A DNA stretch of 64,000 bases from Flavobacterium sp. LC2016-12 (lineage in GTDB: Bacteria; Bacteroidota; Bacteroidia; Flavobacteriales; Flavobacteriaceae): positions 62,001 to 126,000 of the forward strand of contig NZ_JADKPT010000007.1 in NCBI RefSeq assembly GCF_015351595.1. The letters run 5' to 3'. Position 1 is the first letter of the stretch, and the number at the start of each line of letters is the position of its first letter. The notes below the pieces were generated by a model that was not told the DNA's origin, did no database searches, and saw nothing but the letters and a program-made list of their open reading frames with translations. Position numbers and translations under genes: made by a program. Positions 1 to 8,411 of this stretch are shown piece after piece.

Positions 1-1
1 C

Positions 2-664
2 GACCGCCGTGGTTTCGGTAAGTCATCACAACCTTGGGATGGTTATGACTACGACACCTTAGCTGATGATTTGAGTGAAATTATTGAGCAACTTCAATTA
101 GAAAATGCAACACTTGTAGGTTTTTCTATGGGAGGTGGAGAGGTAGTTCGTTATTTCAGCCGTCATGGTGGAAAAGGTGTCACAAAAGCCGCTTTAATTT
201 CATCGATAATTCCATTTTTAGCAAAAACAGATGACAATCCGGAAGGGCGTCCAAAAGAAAAGGGAGAAGCTACAGCAGCTGCTATTAGAGAGGACAGAAT
301 AGGATTTCTTGAAAATTTTGGCAAAATATTTTTTGGCGTTACTATAATCAACAAACCTTTGAGCACGCCATTACTTGAATATTTTACAAAGCTCTGTTCG
401 GCTGCTTCGCCAAGAGCAACACTAAAATGTGCTGAATCTTTAAACAGTACAGATTTTAGAGATGAGCTTCATACTATAAAGGTTCCTACCTTAATTATTC
501 ACGGAGATGAGGACAAAAATGTTCCTATTGAAATAAGTTCGAAAAAGACTGCAGAAGCTATAGCCAATAATACTTTTATTGTGTATGAAGGTGCACCACA
601 CGGCTTATTTTACACAGCAAAAGATCGTTTGAATGAAGATTTATTGAATTTTCTAAACTCATAA
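2..664 (+). CDS. alpha/beta hydrolase, 5' truncated by window edge
   Basis: The reading frame is open from base 2, so the start lies upstream of the window. The visible part begins with DRRGFGKSSQPWDGYDYDT, typical of the strand just before the nucleophile elbow in chloroperoxidase-type alpha/beta hydrolases. The nucleophile elbow is GFSMGG. The late catalytic Asp is in LIIHGDEDKNVP and the catalytic His in EGAPHGLF, so the triad is complete. The family includes cofactor-free haloperoxidase-like esterases; the substrate cannot be told. A TTG at 71 is in frame but would drop an essential strand, so it is not a credible start. A hairpin terminator follows. Confidence 0.85.
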   Translation, partial: DRRGFGKSSQPWDGYDYDTLADDLSEIIEQLQLENATLVGFSMGGGEVVRYFSRHGGKGVTKAALISSIIPFLAKTDDNPEGRPKEKGEATAAAIREDRIGFLENFGKIFFGVTIINKPLSTPLLEYFTKLCSAASPRATLKCAESLNSTDFRDELHTIKVPTLIIHGDEDKNVPIEISSKKTAEAIANNTFIVYEGAPHGLFYTAKDRLNEDLLNFLNS

Positions 665-676
665 AAAAATTAATTT

Positions 677-727
677 ATATCCAAAGAGGTTTACTTTTCT
701 AGAAAAACTTCTTTGGATATATTTTTA
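677..727 (+). terminator. Rho-independent terminator after the hydrolase
   Basis: A 16-base stem (677-692 with 705-720, one mismatch) encloses a 12-base loop and is followed by ATTTTTA. It starts 13 bases after the stop codon. Confidence 0.75.
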
Positions 728-790
728 CCCTTGTGGTCTTTCTTTTACAGAATTAAAAGTTATTTTTGAATAACTAATTCTTTAAGAAAA

Positions 791-1345
791 ATGGCACGAA
801 CTCCCTCAAATATTATTCCGCTTGGAACAATTGCTCCGAACTTTCATCTAAAAGACACCAATTCTAATAATGAATACTCGTTTGAAGATGTAAAAGGATT
901 AAAAGGAACACTTGTCATTTTTATGTGCAACCATTGCCCTTTTGTACTTCATGTACTGCCAGAAATAATAATGATCGCCAATGATTACCGTGTTCAGGGA
1001 TTGGGGGTAGTTGCTATTTCGAGTAACGACATTGACAAATATCCTGAAGATTCTCCAGAATTGATGACTGAGTTTGCTTTTGAAAACAAGATAGATTTTC
1101 CTTATTTGTTTGATAAAACACAAGAAGTTGCTAAAGCTTATGAGGCAGCCTGTACACCTGATTTTTTTCTCTATGACAATCAGGATCGTTTATTTTATCA
1201 CGGCCAATTAGATGATTCCAGACCCAACAATGGAATTCCGTTAAGCGGAAGCGATCTGCGAAGTGCCATTGATGCTTTGATTTACAACAGAAGTTTGAAT
1301 GAACAGCAAAAACCAAGTGTTGGATGCAGTATCAAATGGAAATAA
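791..1345 (+). CDS. thioredoxin-fold (AhpC/TSA-like) protein
   Basis: This 184-aa protein has the peroxiredoxin/redoxin layout: a hydrophilic N-strand (IAPNFHLKDTNSN), a strand followed by CNHCPFV with Cys46 and Cys49, then VAISSNDIDKYPEDSP and a late ACTPDFFLYD segment with the cis-Pro-type TP. It matches the cytosolic thioredoxin family protein widespread in Bacteroidota that carries NHCPFV instead of the usual WCGPC. A role in thiol redox chemistry or peroxide reduction is inferred from the fold. No signal peptide is present. The start is the ATG 8 bases after a purine-rich stretch. Confidence 0.85.
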   Translation: MARTPSNIIPLGTIAPNFHLKDTNSNNEYSFEDVKGLKGTLVIFMCNHCPFVLHVLPEIIMIANDYRVQGLGVVAISSNDIDKYPEDSPELMTEFAFENKIDFPYLFDKTQEVAKAYEAACTPDFFLYDNQDRLFYHGQLDDSRPNNGIPLSGSDLRSAIDALIYNRSLNEQQKPSVGCSIKWK

Positions 1346-1366
1346 ACTAGCATTTCAATCTAGTTT
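1344..1366 (+). terminator. small hairpin at the stop of the thioredoxin-fold gene
   Basis: AAACTAG (1344-1350) pairs perfectly with CTAGTTT (1360-1366) around a 9-base loop. It overlaps the stop codon and is followed by a pyrimidine-rich tract, so termination is plausible but weak. Confidence 0.4.
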
Positions 1367-1728
1367 CCTTTATCTTTACAATTCTATTACATTTTCATGG
1401 TGGTGACTATTATATTATTTACAGCTCCGTTGTTGTTGTTTTCTTTAAAAAGAGAACCAATTGCTGTTATAATTATTTCACACAATAAGGCCTTTATTAA
1501 TTAGGCCTCCGTCTATTTCATTTCTTCTTTAAGGCGGAGGATTTTTTTACCAAATTTTACTATTTATTCTATTTGAAAGATTCATTTTCTTCAAATAAAT
1601 AATTACTTGTATTTATCCCATTTTTCCAAAAACAAACCATTTTAAAATTTCAATTTTTACACCGGCACAAATTGAGAATACCAAAACACACACTTATAAT
1701 CAACGTTTAATAAATTAATATTTAGAAT
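1367..1728. other. intergenic region, about 360 bases, with one terminator-like hairpin
   Basis: No ORF with coding character is visible. A stem of CCTCCG (1506-1511) and CGGAGG (1535-1540) is followed by seven T, so a short untranslated transcript could end here, or this is a distal terminator. AGGCCT is repeated just upstream of the stem (about 1487-1508). I see nothing else. Confidence 0.4.
1506..1548 (+). terminator. hairpin plus T-run in intergenic region
   Basis: A 6-bp GC-rich stem with a 23-base loop is followed by a T-run at 1542-1548. It is separated from the upstream gene by 160 bases, so it may end an unannotated RNA. Confidence 0.45.
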
Positions 1729-2124
1729 ATGAAACCAACGCCTATTTTCTGTAAAACAGATTATCAGCTTTTAAGAGAGCTAATTTTAAAAAGTAAGAAC
1801 GAAACAAATGCTAAAGAAGTCGGTCAGCTTTCGCAAGAATTGGATCGCGCCATTATCAGTAAAGAAAATACTTTAGACCGTTCAGTTATCCGAATCGGTT
1901 CCCAGGTTACCATTGAAGATGTAAAGGCAAACAAGCAAATGAAAATTCAGATTGTTTTACCCTCACTATCTAATGTAACGGAGAAAAAAATATCCATTTT
2001 AGCACCATTAAGCGTTGCTATAATTGGATTTAAAGAAAACGATCAGGTTGATTGGGAATTACCTGCCGGAATAAAAACTTTAAAAATAATCGCTGTTGAC
2101 AATAGTACTTCAGACAATTCATAA
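1729..2124 (+). CDS. GreA/GreB-Rnk-like elongation factor domain protein
   Basis: This 131-aa protein has an N-terminal helical segment (CKTDYQLLRELILKSKNE, then EVGQLSQELDRA) and a C-terminal FKBP-like GreA/GreB domain (about residues 50-125: VIRIGSQVTIEDVKANKQMKIQIVLP, then ISILAPLSVAIIGFKENDQVDWELP). The N-terminal coiled coil is short, as in Rnk (nucleoside diphosphate kinase regulator) rather than full GreA. It probably binds RNA polymerase at the secondary channel. It stands alone and is followed by a strong terminator. Confidence 0.8.
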   Translation: MKPTPIFCKTDYQLLRELILKSKNETNAKEVGQLSQELDRAIISKENTLDRSVIRIGSQVTIEDVKANKQMKIQIVLPSLSNVTEKKISILAPLSVAIIGFKENDQVDWELPAGIKTLKIIAVDNSTSDNS

Positions 2125-2131
2125 TTTTTTA

Positions 2132-2160
2132 AACACCTCATCATGAAGGTGTTTTTTTTT
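2132..2160 (+). terminator. Rho-independent terminator
   Basis: AACACCT (2132-2138) pairs with AGGTGTT (2147-2153), loop CATCATGA, then a run of T to 2160. It ends the GreA/Rnk-like gene. Confidence 0.85.
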
Positions 2161-2171
2161 ATTTCCTTTTG

Positions 2172-2209
2172 AAAATAAAAAAATCCCACATGCCGTGGGC
2201 ATATGGGAT
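2172..2209 (-). terminator. Rho-independent terminator of the PPIase gene
   Basis: A 12-bp stem (2183-2194 with 2198-2209, one G-T wobble on the minus strand) is followed on the minus strand by seven T. It ends the minus-strand gene at 2243. Confidence 0.85.
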
Positions 2210-2242
2210 ATTATTTAAAACAATAAAAATTGTTTATAAAAC

Positions 2243-3175
2243 TTATTTTACTTCCATTAATTCAACATCGAAAATCAAAGTTGCGTGTGGTGGAATAACT
2301 CCTCCAGCACCTGATGGTCCGTATGCTAAATCAGATGGAATTACAAAACGAGCTTTGTCTCCAACTTGCAATAAAGCGATACCTTCATCCCATCCTTCGA
2401 TAACCTGACCTTGACCTAATCTAAATTCGATTGGTTTTTTTCTTGGGTAAGAAGAATCAAAAACTTTTCCGTTTTCTAATGACCCTTCGTAATGAACAGC
2501 AACAGTTTTTCCAGCTTCCGCTTTTTTACCGTCTCCTTTTTGAATCATTTTGTAACGTAAACCACTTTCTGTTTTATCAAAACCAGCAGCCAATTGCTCC
2601 ATTTTTGCTTCAGATTCTGCTTTCAAAGCTGCATCTCTTTTTAGACGAGCACCTTTCAAACCAACGAAAGCTTCAATTGCATTCCATTTTTGAGCTTCTT
2701 CTCCAACTCTGATGATTTCTAATGTTTCAAGAGCATCACCTTGAGCAACAGCATCAACTACATCCTGACCTTCGATCACATGACCAAAAACAGTATGTTT
2801 TCCATCTAACCAAGAAGTTGGAACGTGTGTAATGTAAAATTGAGAACCATTAGTTGCAGGTCCTGAGTTAGCCATTGCTAAAACTCCCGGACGATCGTGT
2901 TTCAAACTTGGGTGAAATTCATCATCAAATTTGTATCCTGGATCTCCTGTTCCTGTTCCTTTTGGACATCCTCCCTGGATCATAAAATCAGGAATAACTC
3001 TGTGAAAATTTAATCCATCATAGAATTTTTGTCCTTGAGGTTTTACTTTATTTTCCATATTTCCTTCTGCAAGAGCTACAAAATTCCCTACGGTTCCTGG
3101 TGTTAAATCGTGTGTTAGTTTTACTAAAATCGAACCTTTGCTTGTGTTGAATTTAGCGTATATTCCGTTTTCCAT
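2243..3175 (-). CDS. peptidylprolyl isomerase, cyclophilin-FKBP fusion
   Basis: This 310-aa protein carries two unrelated prolyl-isomerase folds. Residues 1-160 are a cyclophilin (FNTSKGSILVKLTHDLTPGTVGNFVALAEG, FHRVIPDFMIQGGCPKGTGTGDPGY, NGSQFYITHVPTSWLDGKHTVFGHV). About residues 205-310 are an FKBP domain (GLRYKMIQKGDG, VAVHYEGSLENGKVFDSS, VIEGWDEGIALLQVGDKARFVIP, YGPSGAGGVIPP, LIFDVELMEV). A charged helical linker joins them. There is no signal peptide, so it should act in the cytoplasm on folding proteins. Fusions of this type recur in Bacteroidota. The start is the ATG after TAACAAC on the minus strand. Confidence 0.93.
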   Translation of the reverse strand: MENGIYAKFNTSKGSILVKLTHDLTPGTVGNFVALAEGNMENKVKPQGQKFYDGLNFHRVIPDFMIQGGCPKGTGTGDPGYKFDDEFHPSLKHDRPGVLAMANSGPATNGSQFYITHVPTSWLDGKHTVFGHVIEGQDVVDAVAQGDALETLEIIRVGEEAQKWNAIEAFVGLKGARLKRDAALKAESEAKMEQLAAGFDKTESGLRYKMIQKGDGKKAEAGKTVAVHYEGSLENGKVFDSSYPRKKPIEFRLGQGQVIEGWDEGIALLQVGDKARFVIPSDLAYGPSGAGGVIPPHATLIFDVELMEVK

Positions 3176-3210
3176 GTTGTTATTTTTAATTTTGATTGCA
3201 AATTTACGAA

Positions 3211-4389
3211 TTAATTTTTTATCTCTTTTTTAGATTTTGATTTATATGTGAATCCGTAAACTGTTAATGATAATAATGATAAAACCACGCAACCTATTGC
3301 TACGGCATGCCATCCACCTAATTTCCACAAAAATAATCCATACGCAGATCCTGCAGCTGTTCCTAAAAAGCTAAACGACATAAATACCGTATTTAATCTG
3401 TTTCGGGCTTCTGGCAACAATGAATATACTCTTGTTTGGTTTGAAATGTGAACACCCTGAATTCCTATGTCAATAAAAACAATTCCAATCGCAATTCCGA
3501 TGACGCTTTCTATTGAAAAATAGAAAATGATAAAACTTAATAATATCAATAAACAGCCATACCCAACGGCAACTCTGGAACCGCCTTTATCTCCTAATCT
3601 TCCAACTAATGGCGCGGCTAAAGCTCCGGAAGCTCCTACAATTCCAAATAAACCAATTGTTGCACTATTAAAATCAAAAGGTTTTCCTGAAAGCAATAAA
3701 ACCATCGTAGTCCAGAAAGCACCAAATTGTGCAAAACTAAATACGTTGATTATTGTTGCTTCACGTAATATGGGTTGCGTTTTTATAAGTGTAAAAAGAG
3801 ATTGAATTAATTGTCCATAAGTTCCCTGAAACTGAGGTTTATTTACAGGAAATTTATTCTGAATCACAAAAAAGATCAAAAGACAAATTCCGGCAGCGAT
3901 ATAAAACATTGATCTCCAGCCTAAAACCTGACCAATAAAACCACTTAAAGTTCTGGAAAGTAAAATCCCAACCAATAAACCGCTCATAATTGTTCCGATA
4001 ACTTTCCCTCGCTGTTCAACAGAACTTAAGGAAGCAGCTAAAGGCAAAATAAGCTGCGGCACAATCGAAGTAATTCCGATTAATAAAGAAGCAATTTGCA
4101 AAAGAAAGAAACTTTTTGCCGTGGCTGCTAAGATTAAAGCAATTACAGAAGCAAAAGTGGTTATTAAAATTTGCTTTTTACGCTCCAGTTTATCACCAAG
4201 CGGCACCATAAAAAACAATCCAATCGCATATCCGGCTTGTGTCAGATAGGTTATTGTTCCCGCGCTGGCTTCAGGAATTTTAAATTCGTTGGCAATTAAA
4301 ACAATTAAAGGCTGGCAGTAATAAAGATTTGCAACTATAAGTCCAGTGCAAGCTGCCATAAATAAGACATTCGTTTTGGATAAATTCAT
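3211..4389 (-). CDS. MFS transporter, 12 transmembrane segments
   Basis: This 392-aa polytopic protein starts MNLSKTNVLFMAACTGLIVANLYYCQP and carries the MFS signature between TM2 and TM3 (PLGDKLERKKQ), with a related loop in the second half (PLVGRLGDKGGSR). The pattern resembles the YnfM/AraJ-like drug or sugar-efflux group (DHA1 family). The substrate is unknown. It lies 35 bases downstream of the PPIase start on the same strand and is probably transcribed separately. The C-terminus is a short basic tail. Confidence 0.88.
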   Translation of the reverse strand: MNLSKTNVLFMAACTGLIVANLYYCQPLIVLIANEFKIPEASAGTITYLTQAGYAIGLFFMVPLGDKLERKKQILITTFASVIALILAATAKSFFLLQIASLLIGITSIVPQLILPLAASLSSVEQRGKVIGTIMSGLLVGILLSRTLSGFIGQVLGWRSMFYIAAGICLLIFFVIQNKFPVNKPQFQGTYGQLIQSLFTLIKTQPILREATIINVFSFAQFGAFWTTMVLLLSGKPFDFNSATIGLFGIVGASGALAAPLVGRLGDKGGSRVAVGYGCLLILLSFIIFYFSIESVIGIAIGIVFIDIGIQGVHISNQTRVYSLLPEARNRLNTVFMSFSFLGTAAGSAYGLFLWKLGGWHAVAIGCVVLSLLSLTVYGFTYKSKSKKEIKN

Positions 4390-4501
4390 TTTGCAAAAAT
4401 ACCAATCTAATTGTAATCAAAACTTTAAAAAAAGTATAAATTTTTCAAGGTTAAGATCAAATCAGACTGGTATTTTAGAAATTATATGGCCTTTTAAACT
4501 T

Positions 4502-4852
4502 TTATTTTTTCATAAAATCTTCACGAATCGGACTAAATACATCGGTTAACATTCCTTCTTCTAAACAAACTACACCATGAATTGCGTGAGGCGGAATATA
4601 GAAGCTATCGCCTTCTTTTAATGTCTGCGTAACTCCGGAAATCGTTACATCAAATTTACCACTTGAAACATAAGTTACCTGCGTGTGGTAATGTTCGTGT
4701 AAAGTACCAATTCCACCTTTTTCAAAATGAACATTAACCAGCATAACGCGATCATCGTAGGCCAGGATTTTACGTTTGATTCCTTCACCAACAACTTCCC
4801 ACTCTATATCATCTCCTTTTATAAATTCTTTACTTGTTCCGAAACTTTGCAT
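4502..4852 (-). CDS. cupin-domain protein (KdgF-like)
   Basis: This 116-aa single-cupin protein has the metal-binding set in order: HEHYHTQ (His52, His54, His56, Gln58), then IPPHAIHG (His92) after a GDSFYIP turn. This resembles KdgF, which linearises unsaturated uronates in pectin or alginate breakdown, but many cupins share it. No polysaccharide genes lie nearby, so the substrate is not assigned. It is 29 bases from the next minus-strand gene and may be co-transcribed with it. Confidence 0.8.
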   Translation of the reverse strand: MQSFGTSKEFIKGDDIEWEVVGEGIKRKILAYDDRVMLVNVHFEKGGIGTLHEHYHTQVTYVSSGKFDVTISGVTQTLKEGDSFYIPPHAIHGVVCLEEGMLTDVFSPIREDFMKK

Positions 4853-4881
4853 ATTAACTCTATTTAATTACCTTATTTATT

Positions 4882-5787
4882 TTATTGAATCCTTTTTAGG
4901 TCTTTCTTCATTAACTCTATTCCTTCAGCTAAATTGTTTTCCTTAAAAAACTTTTCTAATTCTACTAATCGTTTTTTATTATCGTATTTAAATCCTGAAT
5001 TTAACTTTCTTTGACAGAGAGAACACAATCTGATAAAGTGTCTGTCTGTTTCCGGCATGCTATTGGTGCCATTCATCACGCAATTAGCATTAATACAATG
5101 ATGTAGCCCAAACATATGTCCGATTTCATGTGAACAAATTTTCAACAATCGATCTAAACATAAATTAAAATCAGCTTCTTGTTGCATTCTATAAATAGAA
5201 CTTACTGCAATTTTATCTCTGTAGGAGGCCAATCCAAAAACATAATTCCATTCGGGTTTGGGATATAAATCCTTTTCTGTTATTGCCATTAAAGCAATTC
5301 CATTATGCGTTTCTTCTTCTTTCAGAACATCGGTTAAAATATAACCTGCCAAAAATTGTTCTTGTCCTACATCGCCAATTCGTCTGGCGTTATTAGGAAT
5401 AATATCGTTTGAAACATTTTCTAAAACCTTTGTTTCTAATTGAAAGAAAATCTGCAAATACTGACGTACTAATTCAATTTGTTTTAATTGCACCGAATTA
5501 AATTTTCCAATAGGTTTTAAATAGATAATATTTTCTTCTTTAGATGGAACAATATGTGGTGTTTTTATGAACTGCTTAAAACTCTGTCCTTTTTCTATAT
5601 GAGTATCCAGCCATTCACCAAAAGTAGGCTCCTCAAGTTTAACATCATTAATTTGAATGTCTGTAAAATAAGGTTGCGGTGGTAAATTTTCTTCCGGATT
5701 TGGTTGTGCCTTTGGACTTGAATTTTCTTTTTTATCTGATTGACACGAACAAAGAACCACCAAAAACAGCAAAAGAAGTTTCTTCAT
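4882..5787 (-). CDS. archaemetzincin-family metalloprotease lipoprotein
   Basis: The protein (301 aa) starts with a lipoprotein signal ending VLCSC (Cys15), followed by an acidic/proline linker. The peptidase M54 signature is complete: SHEIGHMFGLHHC (His220, Glu221, His224, His230 plus Cys231), Cys236 after four residues, then Cys255-x2-Cys258. These are the catalytic zinc ligands, the general base and the four Cys of the structural zinc site of archaemetzincins. It should be anchored to the outer or inner membrane facing the periplasm. Substrates are unknown for the family. The C-terminal 40 residues are charged and helical. Confidence 0.9.
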   Translation of the reverse strand: MKKLLLLFLVVLCSCQSDKKENSSPKAQPNPEENLPPQPYFTDIQINDVKLEEPTFGEWLDTHIEKGQSFKQFIKTPHIVPSKEENIIYLKPIGKFNSVQLKQIELVRQYLQIFFQLETKVLENVSNDIIPNNARRIGDVGQEQFLAGYILTDVLKEEETHNGIALMAITEKDLYPKPEWNYVFGLASYRDKIAVSSIYRMQQEADFNLCLDRLLKICSHEIGHMFGLHHCINANCVMNGTNSMPETDRHFIRLCSLCQRKLNSGFKYDNKKRLVELEKFFKENNLAEGIELMKKDLKRIQ

Positions 5788-5803
5788 AAATTAGATTATT
5801 TTT

Positions 5804-5983
5804 TTATCCTGCTTTTGCAACTTTCTCTAAAGTTGACTTTACATCTTCTGGAAGTTCATAACACAAAGTATATAACTGTAAACCTATTTCTTTTTTATCC
5901 ATGGTAAAGGCAAATGATAGCTAAGCTAAAACTGCTGTTGCAGTCAGACTCGTATTTATAATAAAGTTTCGTCTTGTGATCAT
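5804..5983 (-). pseudogene. remnant of a sugar phosphate isomerase/epimerase with export signal
   Basis: On the minus strand an ATG (5983-5981) opens MITRRNFIINTSLTATAVLA, a Tat-like signal, followed by an in-frame TAG. The same frame then continues LSFAFTMDKKEIGLQLYTLCYELPEDVKSTLEKVAKAG and ends at TAA (5806-5804). The sequence KKEIGLQLYT...LPEDVKSTLEKVAKAG is the characteristic N-terminal strand-helix of secreted xylose-isomerase-like TIM-barrel proteins of Bacteroidota, normally about 280-300 aa. Only about 60 codons survive, with one internal stop, so this is a decayed gene stump. It lies just upstream of the archaemetzincin gene. Confidence 0.75.
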
Positions 5984-6129
5984 TTTTTATCTTAAAAAAT
6001 CCGAAAGTAAATCTACTCTTTTTATTGAAATGCTATTACATTTCAATAAAAAATTGATTTTCTTGCGCTGCCAATCTGTGACGAAAATTCTTATTAGTTT
6101 CGGCATTATCTTTTTTTGTTAAATAACTT

Positions 6130-6591
6130 TTAAACTAATTCCTTAAAAATAAACTTTTCATCATAATCAACTTCAAATTTTTCAAGAAAATCAATATACT
6201 CTTCTTTAAAAGTTTTCTTCTTATGATGCAATTCCTGACTTTGAATATAATTAACTACTGCATTTAATTGTGATTTACTATATGAAAATGCTCCATATCC
6301 TTCTTGCCATTCAAAATGACTTTTAGAAAACTTACTCATATTAATCCACTTTGAAGAATCTTGTTTGATATTTTTCATCAAATCAGAAATTGATTGTGCT
6401 GGTCTAATTCCAATTAAAATATGGACATGGTCCGAAACACCATTTATGGCTAAAAGTTTATGATTGTTATTTTTAATAATTCCTGCAATATATTTGTAGA
6501 GTTCTTCTCTCCATTCCTTGTCTATGATTGCCTGTCTAAATTTTACTGCAAAAACAAAATGAATATGTATTTGAGTGTATGTATTTGCCAT
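6130..6591 (-). CDS. IS200/IS605-type (REP-associated) Y1 tyrosine transposase
   Basis: This 153-aa TnpA-fold protein has the HUH metal motif HVH (His55, His57) in GVSDHVHILIG and a likely catalytic Tyr115 in AVVNYIQSQE. These single-strand DNA transposases nick and join at hairpin ends. There is no tnpB partner. Just upstream of its start lie two REP-like palindromes in inverted orientation (6600-6612 and 6874-6886). That points to a RAYT, a domesticated relative that mobilises REP/REPIN elements, rather than a full insertion sequence. Confidence 0.88.
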   Translation of the reverse strand: MANTYTQIHIHFVFAVKFRQAIIDKEWREELYKYIAGIIKNNNHKLLAINGVSDHVHILIGIRPAQSISDLMKNIKQDSSKWINMSKFSKSHFEWQEGYGAFSYSKSQLNAVVNYIQSQELHHKKKTFKEEYIDFLEKFEVDYDEKFIFKELV

Positions 6592-6599
6592 AATATGTA

Positions 6600-6886
6600 G
6601 TCCCTACGGGACAATTTCGTGTAAAAATATTCTTTTTTCTATCAACATTTTGTTCATAGCGGAACATTGTAAAAACATCCAAATTATCATTTTTGATATT
6701 TTTAATAGTTGATTTTCACAAACAAAGATATTGTTATTTTTATAAGAATAAACTTATTTTTATATATTTTAATAAGTGCTCTTTCTCTATATTGAGAAAT
6801 AACAAATTTAAAAGAGAATATTCCGTTAGGAATTATATGTTGTTAGAAAAAAAAAGACGCCTCGCCCACAATGTCCCGTAGGGACG
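6600..6886. repeat. REP doublet (REPIN-like) beside the RAYT gene
   Basis: GTCCC-TAC-GGGAC at 6600-6612 and its inverted copy GTCCC-GTA-GGGAC at 6874-6886 lie 260 bases apart. The homology extends outside the palindromes: ATAATATGTAG precedes the first, and on the other strand TATTATATGTC precedes the second. Two REPs facing each other beside a RAYT gene are the classic REPIN arrangement. The AT-rich DNA between them has no credible gene. Confidence 0.75.
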
Positions 6887-6910
6887 ACATATAATACATA
6901 ACATCATTAT

Positions 6911-7375
6911 TTATTTCTTCGTAGTATCTGCCTGAAAGTTGTCGAAATAAGTAAAATCTTTGGTAATCAATCCATTTTCAATTGTAAAAACAGTACAAAT
7001 AGGCAATTCTAATTTTGAATTATCTGGTGCTGTTCCGGTTGAAATAAATTCTACAATGATATGATTTTCTCCGGAAGGATAAATTTGAATAATTTTATCG
7101 TGCAAATCAGGGAAAATTTCATTTAACTCGGCATATTTATCTTCTGTTTGTTTACGAGTTTGTTTTACGATTCCTTTTCCTAAAGAAGGATCTTTAAAAT
7201 CAGCTGTTTCCGTATACATTTCAGCCATTTTTTTCCAATTATGACTATTGAAATACTCAAAATATTGTTTTACTATTTTTTCGTTTTTTGAAGTATCAAG
7301 GTTTTTTGGCTCCTTTTGATTGTTACAGGAAATAATTATGAAAGCCATAACTATTAGTGCGCTTACTTTTCTCAT
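6911..7375 (-). CDS. SnoaL/NTF2-like lipoprotein
   Basis: This 154-aa protein has a lipoprotein signal ending IIISC (Cys17). The mature part has the SnoaL-like cone fold: EKIVKQYFEYFNSHNWKKMAEMYTETADFKDPSLG (helix and first strand), then LNEIFPDLHDKIIQIYPSGENHIIVEFISTGT. NTF2-like folds serve as ligand-binding or enzymatic pockets; no catalytic assignment is possible. It stands alone. Confidence 0.8.
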   Translation of the reverse strand: MRKVSALIVMAFIIISCNNQKEPKNLDTSKNEKIVKQYFEYFNSHNWKKMAEMYTETADFKDPSLGKGIVKQTRKQTEDKYAELNEIFPDLHDKIIQIYPSGENHIIVEFISTGTAPDNSKLELPICTVFTIENGLITKDFTYFDNFQADTTKK

Positions 7376-7574
7376 TAGTCTTTACTTTTAAATTACTACA
7401 AATCAACAATTAAAGAGTTTAAATATAGTAAAAACTGAAAGAAATTTCTATAAGAAATTGAAATTAAATCTTTGCAATGGCAAAAATATTATTTTAAATA
7501 ACATGCTATTTATACAAATAATTGGGTCAAACATTTGACATTTGTTTTTTTCAAATTCTCAATTATTTACTTTG

Positions 7575-7582
7575 TATCTTTG
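7575..7582 (+). promoter_or_regulatory. -7 element of trmD promoter
   Basis: TATCTTTG matches the Bacteroidota TAnnTTTG consensus and lies 26 bases upstream of the trmD ATG. TTTG words occur at the expected distance upstream. Confidence 0.6.
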
Positions 7583-7608
7583 CAACCTTGAACTTTTGAA
7601 GAAAAACA

Positions 7609-8289
7609 ATGCGAATTGACATTATAACAATTTTACCAGAATTATTAAGAAGTCCTTTTGAGGCTTCGATTATGAAACGTGCAATAGACAAAGGTTTAGT
7701 CGAAGTACATTTTCATAATTTACGTGATTACACTACCAATAAACAAAAAAGTGTCGATGATTACCCGTTTGGAGGTGGTGCCGGAATGGTAATGACCGTG
7801 CAACCAATTGACGACTGCATTACGCATTTGAAAAGTCAACGCGAATATGATGAAATCATATATATGTCACCTGATGGAGAAACGTTAAATCAAAAAATGG
7901 CCAACACCATGTCTATGTATGAAAATATTATAATTTTATGCGGACATTATAAAGGTGTAGACCAGCGTGTTCGTGATCATTTTATTACCAAAGAAATTTC
8001 GATTGGAGATTATGTTCTATCTGGAGGAGAATTAGGTGCTTTGGTTTTATCAGATGCTTTGATCCGATTGATTCCGGGTGTTTTAAGTGATGAAACTTCG
8101 GCTTTGACAGATAGTTTTCAGGACAATTTGCTTTCAGGACCAATCTATACAAGACCTGCTGATTACAAAGGATGGAAAGTACCAGAAGTTTTGACAAGCG
8201 GGCATTTTGCAAAAATCGACAAATGGCGCGAAGATATGGCCTACGAGCATACTAAAAACAGACGCCCTGATTTGCTTGAAGGGCATTAA
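7609..8289 (+). CDS. trmD: tRNA (guanosine(37)-N1)-methyltransferase
   Basis: This 226-aa cytoplasmic enzyme methylates G37 of tRNAs using S-adenosylmethionine and prevents +1 frameshifting. Visible family features are [13 protein letters not shown] at the N-terminus, [13 protein letters not shown], the SAM-binding trefoil-knot segments [14 protein letters not shown] and [31 protein letters not shown], and the C-terminal [28 protein letters not shown]. Length is normal. rplS lies 650 bases downstream on the same strand, separated by a secreted-protein gene; trmD and rplS are neighbours in many bacteria. Confidence 0.97.
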   Translation: MRIDIITILPELLRSPFEASIMKRAIDKGLVEVHFHNLRDYTTNKQKSVDDYPFGGGAGMVMTVQPIDDCITHLKSQREYDEIIYMSPDGETLNQKMANTMSMYENIIILCGHYKGVDQRVRDHFITKEISIGDYVLSGGELGALVLSDALIRLIPGVLSDETSALTDSFQDNLLSGPIYTRPADYKGWKVPEVLTSGHFAKIDKWREDMAYEHTKNRRPDLLEGH

Positions 8290-8411
8290 TTTTTTTTTAG
8301 GCTGGTATAAAATCTACTAAATAACTTACCCCTTTTCGATTTATCTTTTTTTTATTATATTTAAACTATTGAAATTCATTTATTTATATATTAATTTTAA
8401 AAAATAAACTC

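Noticed and set aside
2431-2712. 93-aa plus-strand frame inside the PPIase gene
   Set aside because: Antisense shadow of a strongly supported gene; Gln/Phe/Leu-rich with no features of its own.
6693-6881. 62-aa frame between the REP palindromes
   Set aside because: AT-driven sequence that ends inside a REP palindrome; no start signal.
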